From Pontederia crassipes (taxonomy: Eukaryota; Streptophyta; Magnoliopsida; Commelinales; Pontederiaceae), in the NCBI GenBank assembly GCA_030549335.1, contig CM060198.1:37023853-37087852 (forward strand): a stretch of DNA of 64,000 nt. Reading direction: 5' to 3'. Both the position numbers and the translations under genes were made by a program. The notes under the pieces are model-generated. The model was not told where the DNA came from. It ran no database searches and was given only the letters and a program-made list of their open reading frames with translations. This document shows, piece after piece, positions 24,199 through 36,100 of the stretch. How positions within the stretch are numbered: the stretch's first letter is position 1; each line of letters starts with the position of its first letter.

Positions 24199-26099
24199 AT
24201 GCAGGACTTGGACCATCAAGAGGATCTATACCTATCAGAACCTGAACCAGAGAGAGTCTTTAACAGAAGAAGAAGAATCCAAAGAGAAGAAGCTAGAAGA
24301 AGGATTTTTGAGGAAGAGGCACACAACCCTGAAATGGAAAGAGGTGTGAATCAGAATATGGCAGCCCCTAGAACTCTTAGGGACTGTTATTCACCAAGCA
24401 ATGCAAGGAATCAACAAGGGGGAGGAGCCTTAGCACCTGTGGCAAAGTTTGAAGTTAATCCAGCCTTGATTTCTATGATTAGGCAAAGTCAGTTTTCTGG
24501 ACTTGGGATTGAGGATCCAGCATCTCATTTGGACAATTTCAAGGAGATATGCAGCACTGTGAACTTCAATAATATCCCCATGGATGCAGTGTATATGAGA
24601 TTATTTCCCTTCTCACTAAAGGACAAGGCCAAGACATGGTTCAAAGGATTGAATCCTGAAGAGGTAGCCACTTGGGAATCAATTATTCAATTGTTCCTTT
24701 CAGAATTCTTTCCTCCTTCAAAAACTGATAACTTCAAGGATGAAATAGTGAGGTTCTATCAGTTGGACCAAGAAAATATTTGTGAGGCTTGGCAAAGGCT
24801 TCAAGGATTATTAAGGGCATGTCCCCATCATGGTTTTGAGAAGTGGCAACTAGTCAATTATTTTCATAAGGGATTGAATTACCCTAGCAAGGTGGCATTG
24901 GATACTGCTGCAGGAGGCATCTTTGCATCTAAAAACATTGATGAAGCTTATCAACTCATTGAAAACATAGCCAAGAATCACCACTTCCTTACCCATGATA
25001 GAACCAGAAGGCCATCCATGGACAATTCAGTGAATCAATTGTCAAGTCAACTTGAAGAGGTGCTGTATAAGACTTTGGAGAGGTTGAACTTGACTCCCAA
25101 TGGAAATAGGGCTTCCAATTCTGAAACAAGGTGTTGTGTATGTGGGAATCAAGGCCATGTGTCAGAGAATTGCAACTTAATTATGCCGCAAGTGGACCAA
25201 AATATGGATCAAATCAATGCTGTGGGCAATTATGGAATCAAACCTCCTGCTGAATTTTATACTCCAGAAAATAGGAATCATCCATACTTTTCTTACAAGG
25301 GCAATAACTATCAAGGAGCTCCTATGCAAAATTCAAATTGGCAGCCTAAAATCCTCCCAAGGGATTAGCCACCATCTTATGGAAATCAAGGCCAAAGTGC
25401 ACCAATTCAAGGAAATCTGTATGAACCACCACCTCAAGTCCAAGCACCACAATTCCAAAATGAAATGAAGGAGATGCTCCAACAGATTCTGAAGAAGCGA
25501 GACAACCAAGGAGAGGAGATATTAAAGATAAATTCTAGATTGGATGCCATGAATGCAAATAAAAAATTGTTGGAAAGCCAAATTGCTCAACAAGCTAGTA
25601 CATCTACTAGACCTCCCTTATTCTTTCCTGGACAGCCAGAAGTAAATCCAAAGGAGCAAGCAAAGGCCATCCAGCTCAGAAGTGGAAAGATGGTGGAGGA
25701 ACCGATGAAGAAAGTGGATGATAATCAAGCCAATTCAGACTCAAGAGTTGCTGAAAAGCCAAGTGAACAACCAAGTGAGGAAATCAGGAATTCAAGCCCT
25801 CAAATTGAAGCAAATCCAAGGGTTTTTGACAAAGTACCTTTCCCTCAAAGGTTAATCAAGGCAAGACAAGACCAGCAATATGAAAAGTTCTTGGAAATCC
25901 AGAAGAAGCTATACATAAATGTTCCTTTTGTTGAAGCCATCCAGGAAATGCCATCATATGCCAAGTTCCTAAAGGAAATCCTAACCAAGAAGAGAAGGGT
26001 ATTGGAGCATGAGACTATAGCATTGACTGAAGAGGCTTCTGCAATTATCCAGAATAAGTTGCCTCCAAAGCTCAAGATCCAAGAAGCTTCTCATTTCCA
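24199..26099 (+). pseudogene. gag: gag (with the gag-protease linker), one in-frame stop
   Basis: Gag forms the retroelement particle and binds its RNA. The first ATG giving the long frame is at 24199; a later Met at 24358 (start MAAPRTL) is an alternative. The first 389 codons hold a charged Arg/Glu-rich N-terminus, then a Retrotrans_gag-like capsid region: LKDKAKTWFKGL at residues 140-151, FFPPSKT from 170, ACPHHGF from 207. A CCHC zinc knuckle (C-X2-C-X4-H-X4-C) follows at residues 312-325 (25132-25173). TAG at 25366 interrupts the frame, but the same frame stays open to about 26099. That part includes KAIQLRSGK, PFPQRL and a KFLKEILTKKRR stretch, matching the Athila region between capsid and protease. 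The TAG most simply comes from CAG (Gln) by one C-to-T change. A frameshift near 26098 then separates this frame from protease. Athila assignment rests on remembered family motifs. Confidence 0.88.
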
Positions 26100-26408
26100 T
26101 GTGAGATAGGCAATAGAAAAATTGAAAGAGTCATGTGTGACTTGGGAGCTTCTCTGAGTGTCATACCCTTAGCATTGTGTAGGAAACTTGAAGTTGGAGA
26201 TTTGAAGCCAACAAATATGTCTCTTCAGCTGGCAGACAGATCCATAAAATATCCACATGGAATTATTGAGGACATACCCCTCAAAGTTGGTAAATTCTAT
26301 ATTCCAGTTGATTTTGTTGTATTGGATATGGATGAAGATGTGAACACCCCCATTATCCTTGGGAGGCCCTTTCTAGCCACTGCAGGGGCTGTAATTAATG
26401 TTAAGTAA
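26100..26408 (+). pseudogene. pro: Retroelement aspartic protease fragment
   Basis: Would cleave the Gag-Pol polyprotein. The frame differs from gag's and can be read from TGT at 26100, through a stretch matching the usual approach to the active site, to a stop at 26406. The active-site motif is DLGAS (26139-26153), the Athila-type form of the DT/SGA motif. Further on come a hydrophobic strand around FVVLDMDED and ILGRPFLAT, the conserved C-terminal protease motif. TAA at 26406 ends the frame, yet the same frame continues into the RT segment, so this is probably a CAA-to-TAA nonsense change. Bases appear to be missing at the gag-pro boundary. As in all such elements, it would have to dimerise to be active. 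Confidence 0.87.
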
Positions 26409-27481
26409 GGGAGATTGACCTTCCAAATTGGAGAGGAGAAGATTGAATTCAATTTGGCCCAAGTTATCAGTAGGCCAAGTTTTCTAGAAAATGATTTTGA
26501 AGATAGGCAATTGGATCAAGTGGTGGAGCAAGTTTCAGCTATAATCCCTATTGAAGATCCATTGCAAAGGTGTCTAATTTTTGACCATTTGAGAGAATTG
26601 GAAGATCCAGAGGCTATGGCATACAAATCAGTACTAAACTCTTCAATATCAGTAAAAAATGAAGGAATTCAAGGTGAGGTACAACAGGTTATCATTGTTG
26701 AATGCCAAGGCAATCCATTTCAAGCCAATTCCAACAGGCCTCTTCCTAGCAATTTGAAGTATGAATTCTTGGGGGAGAATTCAACTTTTCTTATTATCAT
26801 TAATGCTAGTTTGCCTCAGGATCAGGTGGAACAACTGCTGAAGAGGTTGAAATTGTATAGGGAGGTGATAGGCTACTCAATTGAAGATATCAAGGGTATT
26901 AATCCCTCCATTTGCATGCATAGGATCCCTATGGAGGACAGCTACAAGCCCTCCATTGAATGTCAAAGGAGACTCAACCCAACCATGAAAGAAGTGGTAA
27001 AGAAAGAAGTATTGAAGTTGCTGAATGCAGGAATCATATACTCCATTTCAGATAGTGAATGGGTCAGTCCAGTGCAGGTGGTGCCAAAGAAGGGAGGAAT
27101 TACAGTGGTGAAGTCAGATTCTGATGAATTGATATCTACAAGAACCATTACAGGTTGGAGGATGTGCATTGACTTCAGGAAGTTAAACAAGGCCACAAGA
27201 AAGGACTATTTCCCATTGCCATTCATTGATCAGATGTTGAAAAGGTTGGCTAGGCATTCCCATTTCTGTTATCTTGATGGGTACTCAGGTTTCTTGTAAA
27301 TTCCAATTCACCCCCAAGATCAACACAAGACTACATTCACTTGTCCGTATGGGACTTTTGCCTATAGGAGAATGCCCCTTGGCTTATGCAATGCCCCTGC
27401 AACTTTCCAAAGGTGTATGATGTCTATATTTTCAGACTTCATTGAAGAAATTATGAAAGTCTTCATGGATGATTTTTTAGT
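26409..27481 (+). pseudogene. pol: Reverse transcriptase, fingers and palm (broken)
   Basis: Copies element RNA into DNA. It is read in the protease frame after the stop at 26406. A linker of about 160 codons precedes the RT domain, which opens with HRIPMEDSYKPSIECQRRLN and continues with WVSPVQVVPKKGG and WRMCIDFRKLNKATRKDYFP. The first catalytic aspartate is in LDGYSGF (Asp codon 27276-27278). The second motif, FMDDF, lies at 27462-27476, so all three catalytic aspartates survive. TAA at 27297 breaks the frame right after the first motif, where family members usually have Gln (CAA). One base appears to be missing at about 27481, just after DDFLV, shifting the rest of the domain into another frame. 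PYGTFAYRRMPLGLCNAPATF lies between the two lesions, in frame. Confidence 0.9.
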
Positions 27482-28111
27482 TATGGAGACTCATTTGATG
27501 CTTCCTTAGACAATTTAACAAAAGTGCTACAAAGATGTAGGGAATCCAATTTGATACTCAATTGGGAGAAATGCCATTTTATGGTCCAAGAAGGAGTTGT
27601 CTTAGGACATGTGGTCTCAAGCAAAGGCATTGAAGTGGACAAGGCAAAAATTGAAGTGATTGAGAAGCTACCACCACCCACAAGTGTCAAGGCAATTAGG
27701 AGTTTTTTGGGGCATGCAGGTTTCTACAGGAGGTTTATTAAAGATTTCTCCATGATAACTAGGCCCCTCACCAAGTTGCTGGCCAAGGATGTTGAGTTTC
27801 ACTTTGATAAAGAGTGTATGAAGGCATTCAAGAAGTTGAAGGAAGCCCTCATCTCAGCCCCTATAGTGCAGCCACCTGACTGGACTCTCCCTTTTGAGAT
27901 TATGTGTGATGCTTCTGACCAGGCAGTAGGAGCTGTGCTGGGGCAAACTAAGGAGAAGAAGCACCACGTCATATGCTATGCAAGCAAGACTCTAGATGAA
28001 GCACAAATCAATTGTGCAACTACTGAGAAAGAACTTCTTGCTGTGGTGTATGCATTTGACAAATTCAGGCCATACCTAGTGGGATCCAAGGTCATTGTAT
28101 TCACAGACCAC
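27482..28111 (+). pseudogene. pol: RT thumb/connection and RNase H (broken)
   Basis: Continues pol in the shifted frame. The RT C-terminal part includes GHVVSSKGIEVDKAKIEVI and RSFLGHAGFYRRFIKDFS, a strongly conserved Ty3/gypsy stretch. RNase H, which removes the RNA strand during reverse transcription, follows. Its catalytic aspartate lies in CDASDQAVGAVLG (Asp codon 27908-27910), its glutamate in TTEKELLAVVYAF (codon 28031-28033), and a further aspartate in FTDH (28106-28108). A one-base gain (or two-base loss) between 28112 and 28116 moves the remainder to a different frame; reading on in this frame gives a short unrelated tail to 28189. The acidic residues seen are intact, so loss of function would come from the frame breaks. 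Confidence 0.9.
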
Positions 28112-28112
28112 C

Positions 28113-28976
28113 AAGCTGAGGCACTTAATCAACAAGAAAGAATCCAAACCAAGGCTAATCAGGTGGATCTTATTGCTTCAAGAATTTGATGTTGAAATCA
28201 GGGACAAAAGGGGAAGTGAAAATCTAGTAGCTGACCACCTATCAAGAATGGAAGGGATACAGGAATCATCTACACTTCCTATCAATGATGCATTTCCTGA
28301 TGATAGTTTGATGGCTGTGGCAATTAATCAAGTTCCCTGGTATGCTGACTTGGTCAATTATCTTGCATGTGGAATTACCCCTCCTGACTACAAATATCAG
28401 CAAAGAAAGAAATTCTTTCATGACTTGAAAGATTATTATTGGGATGATCCCTTTCTATTCAGAAAATCTCCTGATGGCATGTATAGAAGATGTGTACCCC
28501 AATCTGAATTTCAAGAAATCTTGGAGGCATGCCATTCATCCCCTTATGGAGGTCATGGAGCCACACACAAGACTGCTGCCAAAGTCCTCCAATCTGGATT
28601 TTATTGGCCAAGTTTATTCAAGGATGCACATATCTTTGTGAAGGGTTGTGATCAATGCCAAAGAGCTGGTTCCATTTCAAGAATGAATGTAATGCCACAA
28701 CAAGGAATTCTAGAAGTGGAAATATTTGATGTTTGGGGAATTGACTACATGGGGCCTTTCCCAAGTTCATGTGGTTACAAGTTTATTCTTCTAGCTGTGG
28801 ACTATGTGTCCAAATGGATTGAGGCCATTCCCACCATTGCAGCTGATTCCAGGGCAGTAATCAAGTTGTTCAAGGAAGTTATCTTTCCAAGATTTGGAAT
28901 TCCTAGAGTGGTCATAAGTGATGGGGGTAGCCACTTTATTGAAAGGTGTTTTGAAAACCATTACAAGGTGTTTTGA
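28113..28976 (+). pseudogene. pol: RNase H tail and truncated integrase
   Basis: Begins in the frame carrying [20 protein letters not shown] and VADHLSRM, the usual end of RNase H and its linker. Integrase, which inserts the cDNA into the chromosome, follows. Its N-terminal zinc-binding HHCC domain shows HSSPYGGH (His codons 28533 and 28554) and CDQC (Cys codons 28647 and 28656). The catalytic core has WGIDYMGPF (first Asp 28743-28745) and VISDGGSHF (second Asp 28920-28922), 59 codons apart, normal for the family. The sequence stops about 18 codons later at TGA 28974-28976, before the catalytic Glu and the C-terminal domain. The end coincides with a scrambled repeat junction, so this is a structural truncation, not a point lesion. 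It could not encode an active integrase. Confidence 0.9.
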
Positions 28977-29081
28977 AAAGTGGTCATAAGTGATGGGGGT
29001 GGTCATAAGTGATGGGGGTAGCCACTTTATTGGAGTTTGAAGTTGAATGAAGCTCTTTAGGCAAATAGTGTCAAATATGAA
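28908..29081 (+). other. Scrambled 3' breakpoint with duplicated integrase snippets
   Basis: The 21-bp segment that starts GTGGTCATAAG and ends GATGGGGGT occurs three times: 28908-28928, 28980-29000 and 28999-29019. AAGGTGTTTTGAAAA occurs twice (28943 and 28965). After 29030 comes about 50 bp that is neither recognisable integrase nor clean satellite, though GAAGTTGAA and AAGCTCTT within it recall shuffled satellite pieces. Satellite resumes at 29082 in a different monomer phase from the left flank. This looks like end-joining with locally templated filler. Confidence 0.75.
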
Positions 29082-29570
29082 TGAACCATTACAATCAATG
29101 ATAAAGCTCTTGGGGATTAAAGTCTTAGATTAAGGTTCAAATCACTAAGTTATAGATACTTATTACAATCTTTGGGTATCCTAAGAGGTGATAGATCCTT
29201 AGAACTTTAACTCTATTTCCAACCGAAGTTGAACCGATACAATCAATGATAAAGCTCTTGGGGATTAGAGTCTTAGAGTATGGTTCAAACCACTAAGTTA
29301 TAGATACTTATTACAACGTTTGGGTATCCTAAGAAGTGATCGATCCTTAGAACTTTAACTCTATTTCCAACCGAAGATGAACCATTACAATCAATGATAA
29401 AGCTTTTGGGGATTAGAGTCTTAGAGTAAGGTTCAAACCACTAAGTTATAGATACTTATTACAACGTTTGGGTATCCTAAGAAGTGATCGATCCTTAGAA
29501 CTTTAACTCTATTTCCAACCGAAGTTGAACCGTTACATTCAATGATAAAACTCTTGGGGAATAGAGTCTT

Positions 29571-32500
29571 ATAGTATGGTTCAAATCTTTAAGTTATAGA
29601 TACTTATTACAACGTCTGGGTATCCCAAGAGGTGATCGATCTTTAGAACTTTAACTCTATTTCCAATTGAAGTTGAACCGTTACAATCAATGATAAAGCT
29701 CTTGAGGATTAGAGTCTTAGAGTAAGGTTCAAACCACTAAGTTATAAATACTTATTACAACCTTTGGGTATCCTAAGAGTTGACAGATCCTTAGAACTTT
29801 AACGCGATGTCCAAACGAAGTTGAACCGTTACAATTAATGATAAAGCTCGTGGGGATTAGGATCTTAGAGTAAGGTTCAAACCACTAAGTTATAGATACT
29901 TATTACAACCTTTGGGTATCCTAAGAGGTGATAGATCCTTTTATTATTTACAATCAATAATAAAGCTCTTGGGCATTAGAGTCCTATTGTAAGGTTCAGG
30001 CTTTAAGTAATAGATACTTATTACAACCTTTGGGTATCCTAAGAGGTGATAGATCCTTTAAACATTAACTCTATTTTCAACCGAAGTTCAACCGTTACAA
30101 TCAATAATAAAGCTCTTGGGCATTAGAGTCCTATTGTAAGGTTCAGGCTTTAAGTAATAGATACTTATTACAACCTTTGGGTATCCTAAGAGGTGATAGA
30201 TCCTTTGAACTTTAACTCTATTTTCAACCGAAGTTGAATCTTTACAATCAAGGATAAAGCTCTTGGGGATTAGAGTCTTAGAGTAAGATCCAAAGCTCTA
30301 AGTTATAGATACTTATTACAACCTTTGGATATCCTAAGAGGTGATAGATCCCTAGAACTTTAACTGTATTGCAAACTAAAGTTTAAACGTTACAATCAAT
30401 GATAAAGCTCTTGGGGATTAGAGTCTTAGAGTAAGGTTCAAATCTCCAAGTTATAGACACTTATTGCAACCTTTGGGTATCCTAAGAGCTGATAGATCCT
30501 TAGAACTTTAACTCTATTTCCTACCGAAGTTGAACTGTTGCAATCAATGATAAAGCCCTTGGGGATTAGAGTCTTTGAGAAATGTTCAAACCACTAAGAT
30601 ATTGATACTTATTACGACCATTGGGTATCCAAAGAGGTGATAGATCCTTAGAACTTTAACTCTATTTCCAACCGAAGTTGAACCGTTACAATCAATGATA
30701 AAGCTTTTGGGGATTAGAGTCTTAGAGTAAAGTTCAAAGCTGTAAGTTATAGATACTTATTACAATCTTTGGGTATCCTGAGAGGTGATAGATCCTTAGA
30801 ACTTTAACTCTAATTCCAATCGAAGTTGAATCGTTACAATCACTGATAAAGCTCTTGGGGATTGAAGTCTTAGAGTAAGATTCAAACTCAAAATAATAAA
30901 TACTAATTACAACCTTTGGGTATCCTAAGAGGTGATAGATCCTTAGAACTTTAACTCTATTGCAAACCGAAGTTGAACCGTTACAATCAATGATAAAGCT
31001 CTTGGGGATTAGAGTCTTAGAGTAAGGTTCAAACCACTAAGTTATAGATAATTATTACAACCTTTGGGTATCCTAAGAGGTGATAGATCCTTAGAACTTT
31101 AACTCTATTTCCAACCGAAGTTTAACCGTTACAATCAATGATAAAGCTCTTGGGGATTAGAGCCTTAGAGTAAGGTTCAAAGCTCTAAGTTATAGATACT
31201 TATTGCAACCTTTGTGTATCCTAAAAGGTGATAGATCCTTAGAACTTTAACTCCATTTCCAACCGAAGTTGAACCGTTACAATCAATGATAAAGCTCTTG
31301 GGGATTAGAGTCTTAGAGTAAGGTTCAAAGCTATAAGTTATAGATACTTATTACAACCTTTGGGTATCCTAACAAGTGATAGATCCTTTAGAACTTTAAC
31401 TCTATTTCCAACCGAAGTTGAACCGTTACAATCAATGATAGAGCTCTTCGGAATTAGAGTCTTAGAGTAAGGTTCAAACCACTAAGTTATAGATACTTAT
31501 TACAACGTTTGGGTATCCTAAGAAGTGATCGATCCTTAGAACTTTAACTCTATTTCCAGCCGAAGTTGAACCGTTACAATCAATGATAGAGCTCTTTGGA
31601 ATTAGAGTCTTAGAGTAAGGTTCAAACCAATAAGTTATAGATACTTATTACAACGTTTGGGTATCCTAAGAAGTGATCGATCCTTAGAACTTTAACTCTA
31701 TTTCCAGCCGAAGTTGAACCGTTACAATCAATGATAAAACTCGGGAATAGAGTCTTATAGTATGGTTCAAATCTTTAAGTTATAGATACTTATTACAATG
31801 TTTGGGTATCCCAATAGGTGATCGATCTTTAGAACTTTAACTCTATTTCCAATTGAAGTTGAACCGTTACAATCAATGATAAAGCTCTTGGGGATTAGAG
31901 TCTTAGAGTATGGTTCAAACCACTAAGTTATAGAAACTTATTACAACGTTTGGATATCCTAAGAGGTGATAGATCCTTAGAACTTTAACTCTATTGTCAA
32001 CCAAAGTTGAACCGTTACAATCAATGATAGAGCTCTTCGGAATTAGAGTCTTGGAGTAAAGTTCAAACCACTAAGTTATAGATACTTATTACAACGTTTG
32101 GGTATCCTAAGAAGTGATCGATCCTTAGAACTTTAACTCTATTTCCAACCGAAGTTGAACCGTTACAATCAATGATAAAACTCTTGGGGAATAGAGTCTT
32201 ATAGTATGGTTCAAATCTTTAAGTTATAGATACTTATTACAACGTTTGGGTATCCCAAGAGGTGATCGATCTTTAGAACTTTAACTCTATTTCCAATTGA
32301 AGTTGAACCGTTACAATCAATGATAAAGCACTTGAGGATTAGAGTCTTAGAGTAAGATTCAAACCACTAAGTTATAGATACTTATTACAACGTTTGGGTA
32401 TCCTAAGAAGTGATCGATCCTTAGAATTTTAACTCTATTTCCAACCGAAGTTGAACCGTTACAATCAATGATAAAGCTCTTGGGGATTACAGTCTTAGAG

Positions 32501-35500
32501 TAAGGTTCAAAGCTCTAAGTTATAGATACTTATTACAACCTTTGGGTATCCCAAGAGGTGATAGATCCTTAGAACTTTAACTCTATTTCCAACTGAAGTT
32601 GAACCGTTACAATCAATGATAAAGCTCCTGGGGATTAGAGTCTTAGAGTAAGGTTCAAACCACTAAGTTATAGATACTTATTACAACGGTTGGGTATCCG
32701 ATGAGGTGATAGATCTTTAGAACTTTAACTCTATTTCTAATCGAAGTTGAACCGTTACAATCAATGATAAAGCTCTTGGGGATTAGTGTCTTAGAGTAAG
32801 GTTCAAACCACTAAGTTATAGATACTTATTACAACCTTTGGGTATCCTAAGAGTTGACAGATCCTTAGAACTTTAACGCGATCTCCAAACGAAGTTGAAC
32901 CGTTACAATCAATGATAAAGCTCTTGGGGATTAGAGTCTTAGAGTAAGGTTCAAACCACTAAGTTATAGATACTTATTACAACCTTTGGGTATCCTAAGA
33001 GGTGATAGATCCTTTTATTATTTACAATCAATAATAAAGCTCTTGGGCATTAGAGTCCTATTGTAAGGTTCAGGCTTTAAGTAATAGATACTTATTACAA
33101 CCTTTGGGTATCCTAAGAGGTGATAGATCCTTTGAACTTTAACTCTATTTTCAACCGAAGTTGAATCTTTACAATCAATTATAAAGCACTTGGGGATTAG
33201 AGTCTTAGAGTAAGATTCAAAGCTCTAAGTTATAGATACTTATTACAACCTTTGGGTATCCTAAGAGGTGATAGATCCTTAGAACTTTAACTGAATTGCA
33301 AACCGAAGTTTTACCGTTACAATCAATGATAAAGCTCTTGGTGATTAGAGTCTTAGAGTAAGGTTCAAATCTCTAAGTTATAGACACTTATTACAACCAT
33401 TGGGTATCTTAAGAGGTGATAGATCCTTAGAACTTTAACTCTATTTCCAACCGAAGTTGAACCGTTACAATCAATGATAAAGCTTTTGGGGATTAGAGTC
33501 TAAGAGTAAGGTTCAAAGCTGTAAGTTATAGATAATTATTACAATCTTTGGGTATCCTGAGAGGTGATAGATCCTTAGAACTTTAACTCTATTTCCAACC
33601 GAAGTTGAACCGTTACAATCACTGATAAAGTTCTTGGGGATTTAAGTCTTAGAGTAAGGTTCAAACTCAAAACAATAAATACTTATTACAACCTTTGGGT
33701 ATCCTAAGAGGTGATAGATCCTTAGAACTTTAACTCTATTGCAAACCGAAGTTGAACCGTTACAATCAATGATAAAGCTCTTGGGGATTAGAGTCTTAGA
33801 GTAAGGTTCAAACCACTATGTTATAGATAATTATTACAACCTTTGGGTATCCTAAGAGGTGATAGATCCTTAGAACTTTAACTCTATTTCCTACCGAAGT
33901 TGAACCGTTACAATCACTGATAAAGCTCTTGGGGATTTAAGTCTTAGAGTAAGGTTCAAACTCAAAACAATAAATCCTTAGAACTTTAACTCTATTTCTA
34001 ACCGAAGTTGAACTGATCAATGATAAAGCTCTTGGGGATTAGAGTCTTAGAGTAAGGTTCAAACCACTAAGTTATAGATACTTATTACAACCATTGGGTA
34101 TCCAAAGAGGTGATAGATCCTTTGAACTTTAACTCTATTTCCAACCGAAGTTGAACTGTTACAATCAATGATAAAGCTTTTGGGGATTAGAGTCTTAGAT
34201 TAAGGTTCAAACCACTAAGTTATAGATATTTATTACAACCTTTGGGTATCCGAAGAGTTGACAGATCCTTAGAACTTTAACTCTATTTCCAACCGAAGTT
34301 GAACCGTTACAATCAATGATAAAACTCTTGGGGATTAGAGTCTTAGAGTAAGGTTCATACCACTAAGTTATAGATACTTATTACAACCTTTGGGTATCCT
34401 AAGAGGTGATAGATCCTTTGAACTTTAACTCTATTTCCAACCGAAGTTCAACCGTTACAATCAATAATAAAGCTCTTGGGCATTAGAGTCCTATTGTAAG
34501 GTTCAGGCTTTAAGTAATAGATACTTATTACAACCTTTGGGTATCCTAAGTGGTGATAGATCCTTTGAACTTTAACTCTATTTTCAACCGAAGTTGAATC
34601 TTTACAATCAATGATAAAGCTCTTGGGGATTAGAGTCTTAGAGTAAGATTCAAAGCTCTAAGTTATAGATACTTATTACAACCTTTGGGTATCCTTAGAG
34701 GTGATAGATCCTTTTATTATTTACAATCATTAATAAAGCTCTTGGGCATTAGAGTCCTATTGTAAGGTTCAGGCTTTAAGTAATAGATACTTATTACAAC
34801 CTTTGGGTATCCTAAGAGGTGATAGATCCTTTGAACTTTAACTCTATTTTCAACCGAAGTTTAATCTTTACAATCAATGATAAAGCTCTTGGGAATTAGA
34901 GTCTTAGAGTAAGGTTCAAATCTCCAAGTTATAGACACTTATTACAACCTTTGGGTATCCTAAGAGCTGATAGATCCTTAGAACTTTAACTCTATTTCCA
35001 ACCGAAGTTGAACTGTTGCAATCAATGATAAAGCCCTTGGGGATTAGAGTCTTTGAGAAAGGTTCAAACCACTAAGATATTGATACTTATTACAACCATT
35101 GGGTATCCTAAGAGGTGATAGATCCTTAGAACTTTAACTCTATTTCCAACCGAAGTTGAACCGTTACAATCAATGATAAAGCTTTTGGGGATTAGAGTCT
35201 TAGAGTAAAGTTCAAAGCTGTAAGTTATAGATACTTATTACAATCTTTGGGTATCCTGAGAGGTGATAGATCCTTAGAACTTTAACTCTAATTCCAATCG
35301 AAGTTGAATCGTTACAATCACTGATAAAGCTCTTGGGGATTTAAGTCTTAGAGTAAGATTCAAACTCAAAATAATAAATGCTTATTACAACCTTTGGGTA
35401 TCCTAAGAGGTGATAGATCCTTAGAACTTTAACTCTATTGCAAACCGAAGTTGAACCATTACAATCAATGATAAAGCTCATGGGGAATAGAGTCTTATAG

Positions 35501-36100
35501 TTTGGTTCAAATCTTTAAGTTATAGATACTTATTACAACGTTTGGGTATCCCAAGAGGTGATCGATCTTTAGAACTTTAACTCTATTTCCAATTGAAGTT
35601 GAACCGTTACAATCAATGATAAAGCTCTTGGGGATTAGAGTCTTAGAGTATGGTTCAAACCACTAAGTTATAGATACTAATTACAACGTTTGGATATCCT
35701 AAGAGGTGATAGATCCTTAGAACTTTAACTCTATTGTCAACCGAAGTTGAACCGTTACAATCAATGATAGAGCTCTTCGGAATTAGAGTCTTAGAGTAAG
35801 GTTCAAACCACTAAGTTATAGATACTTATTACAACGTTTGGGTATCCTAAGAAGTGATCGATCCTTAGAACTTTAACTCTATTTCCAACCGAAGTTGAAC
35901 CGTTACAATCAATGATAAAACCCTTGGGGAATAGAGTCTTATAGTATGGTTCAAATCTTTAAGTTATAGATACTTATTACAACGTTTGGGTATCCCAAGA
36001 GGTGATCAATCTTAAGAAATTTAACTCTATTTCCAATTGAAGTTGAACCGTTACAATCAATGATAAAGCTCTTGAAGATTAGAGTCTTAGAGTAAGATTC
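29571..36100 (+). repeat. Recurring variant-monomer blocks right of the element
   Basis: Several rare monomer types recur. The shortened CCTTTTATTATTTAC type is at 29937, 33011 and 34710. The ATAGTATGG type is at 29571, 31757, 32201 and 35941. A GTCTTTGAGA type (30571/35049) and a TTCAAACTCA type (30881/35359) share the offset 4478; the latter is also at 33660. The AGAGCTCTTCGGAATTAGAG type recurs between 31.4 and 35.8 kb. Repeated block copying with later rearrangement is the simplest reading. Confidence 0.8.

Larger units (their letters stand above)
20673..29081 (+). mobile_element. Decayed, 3'-truncated Athila-like Ty3/gypsy retrotransposon
   Basis: In order: complete 5' LTR (20673-24010), tRNA-Asp primer-binding site (24017-24035), a ~160-bp leader, then gag, protease, reverse transcriptase, RNase H and the first part of integrase, all on the plus strand. 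Gene order (RT and RNase H before integrase) marks Ty3/gypsy. The tRNA-Asp site, a GAS-type protease active site, and the Gag and pre-protease motifs resemble the plant Athila lineage. Three in-frame stops (25366, 26406, 27297) and three frameshifts (about 26098, 27481, 28112-28116) break the coding region. Integrase stops in a scrambled junction near 28976-29081; the remainder, any env-like ORF and the 3' LTR are absent, so no right-hand target duplication can be found. The left flank is AGAGT (20668-20672). Confidence 0.92.

Noticed and set aside
24119..24349. 76-codon ORF overlapping the gag start in another frame
   Set aside because: It runs out of frame with the well-supported gag; its C-terminal half is the shadow of the Arg/Glu-rich Gag N-terminus.
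25845..27690. Minus-strand ORFs opposite gag-pol (25845-26075, 26963-27196, 27481-27690)
   Set aside because: Antisense shadows of recognisable protease/RT coding sequence, with no motifs of their own.
29031..29081. Start of an env-like gene or of the 3' LTR
   Set aside because: Only about 50 bp, without similarity to the 5' LTR and without an open frame of note; parts resemble shuffled satellite words.
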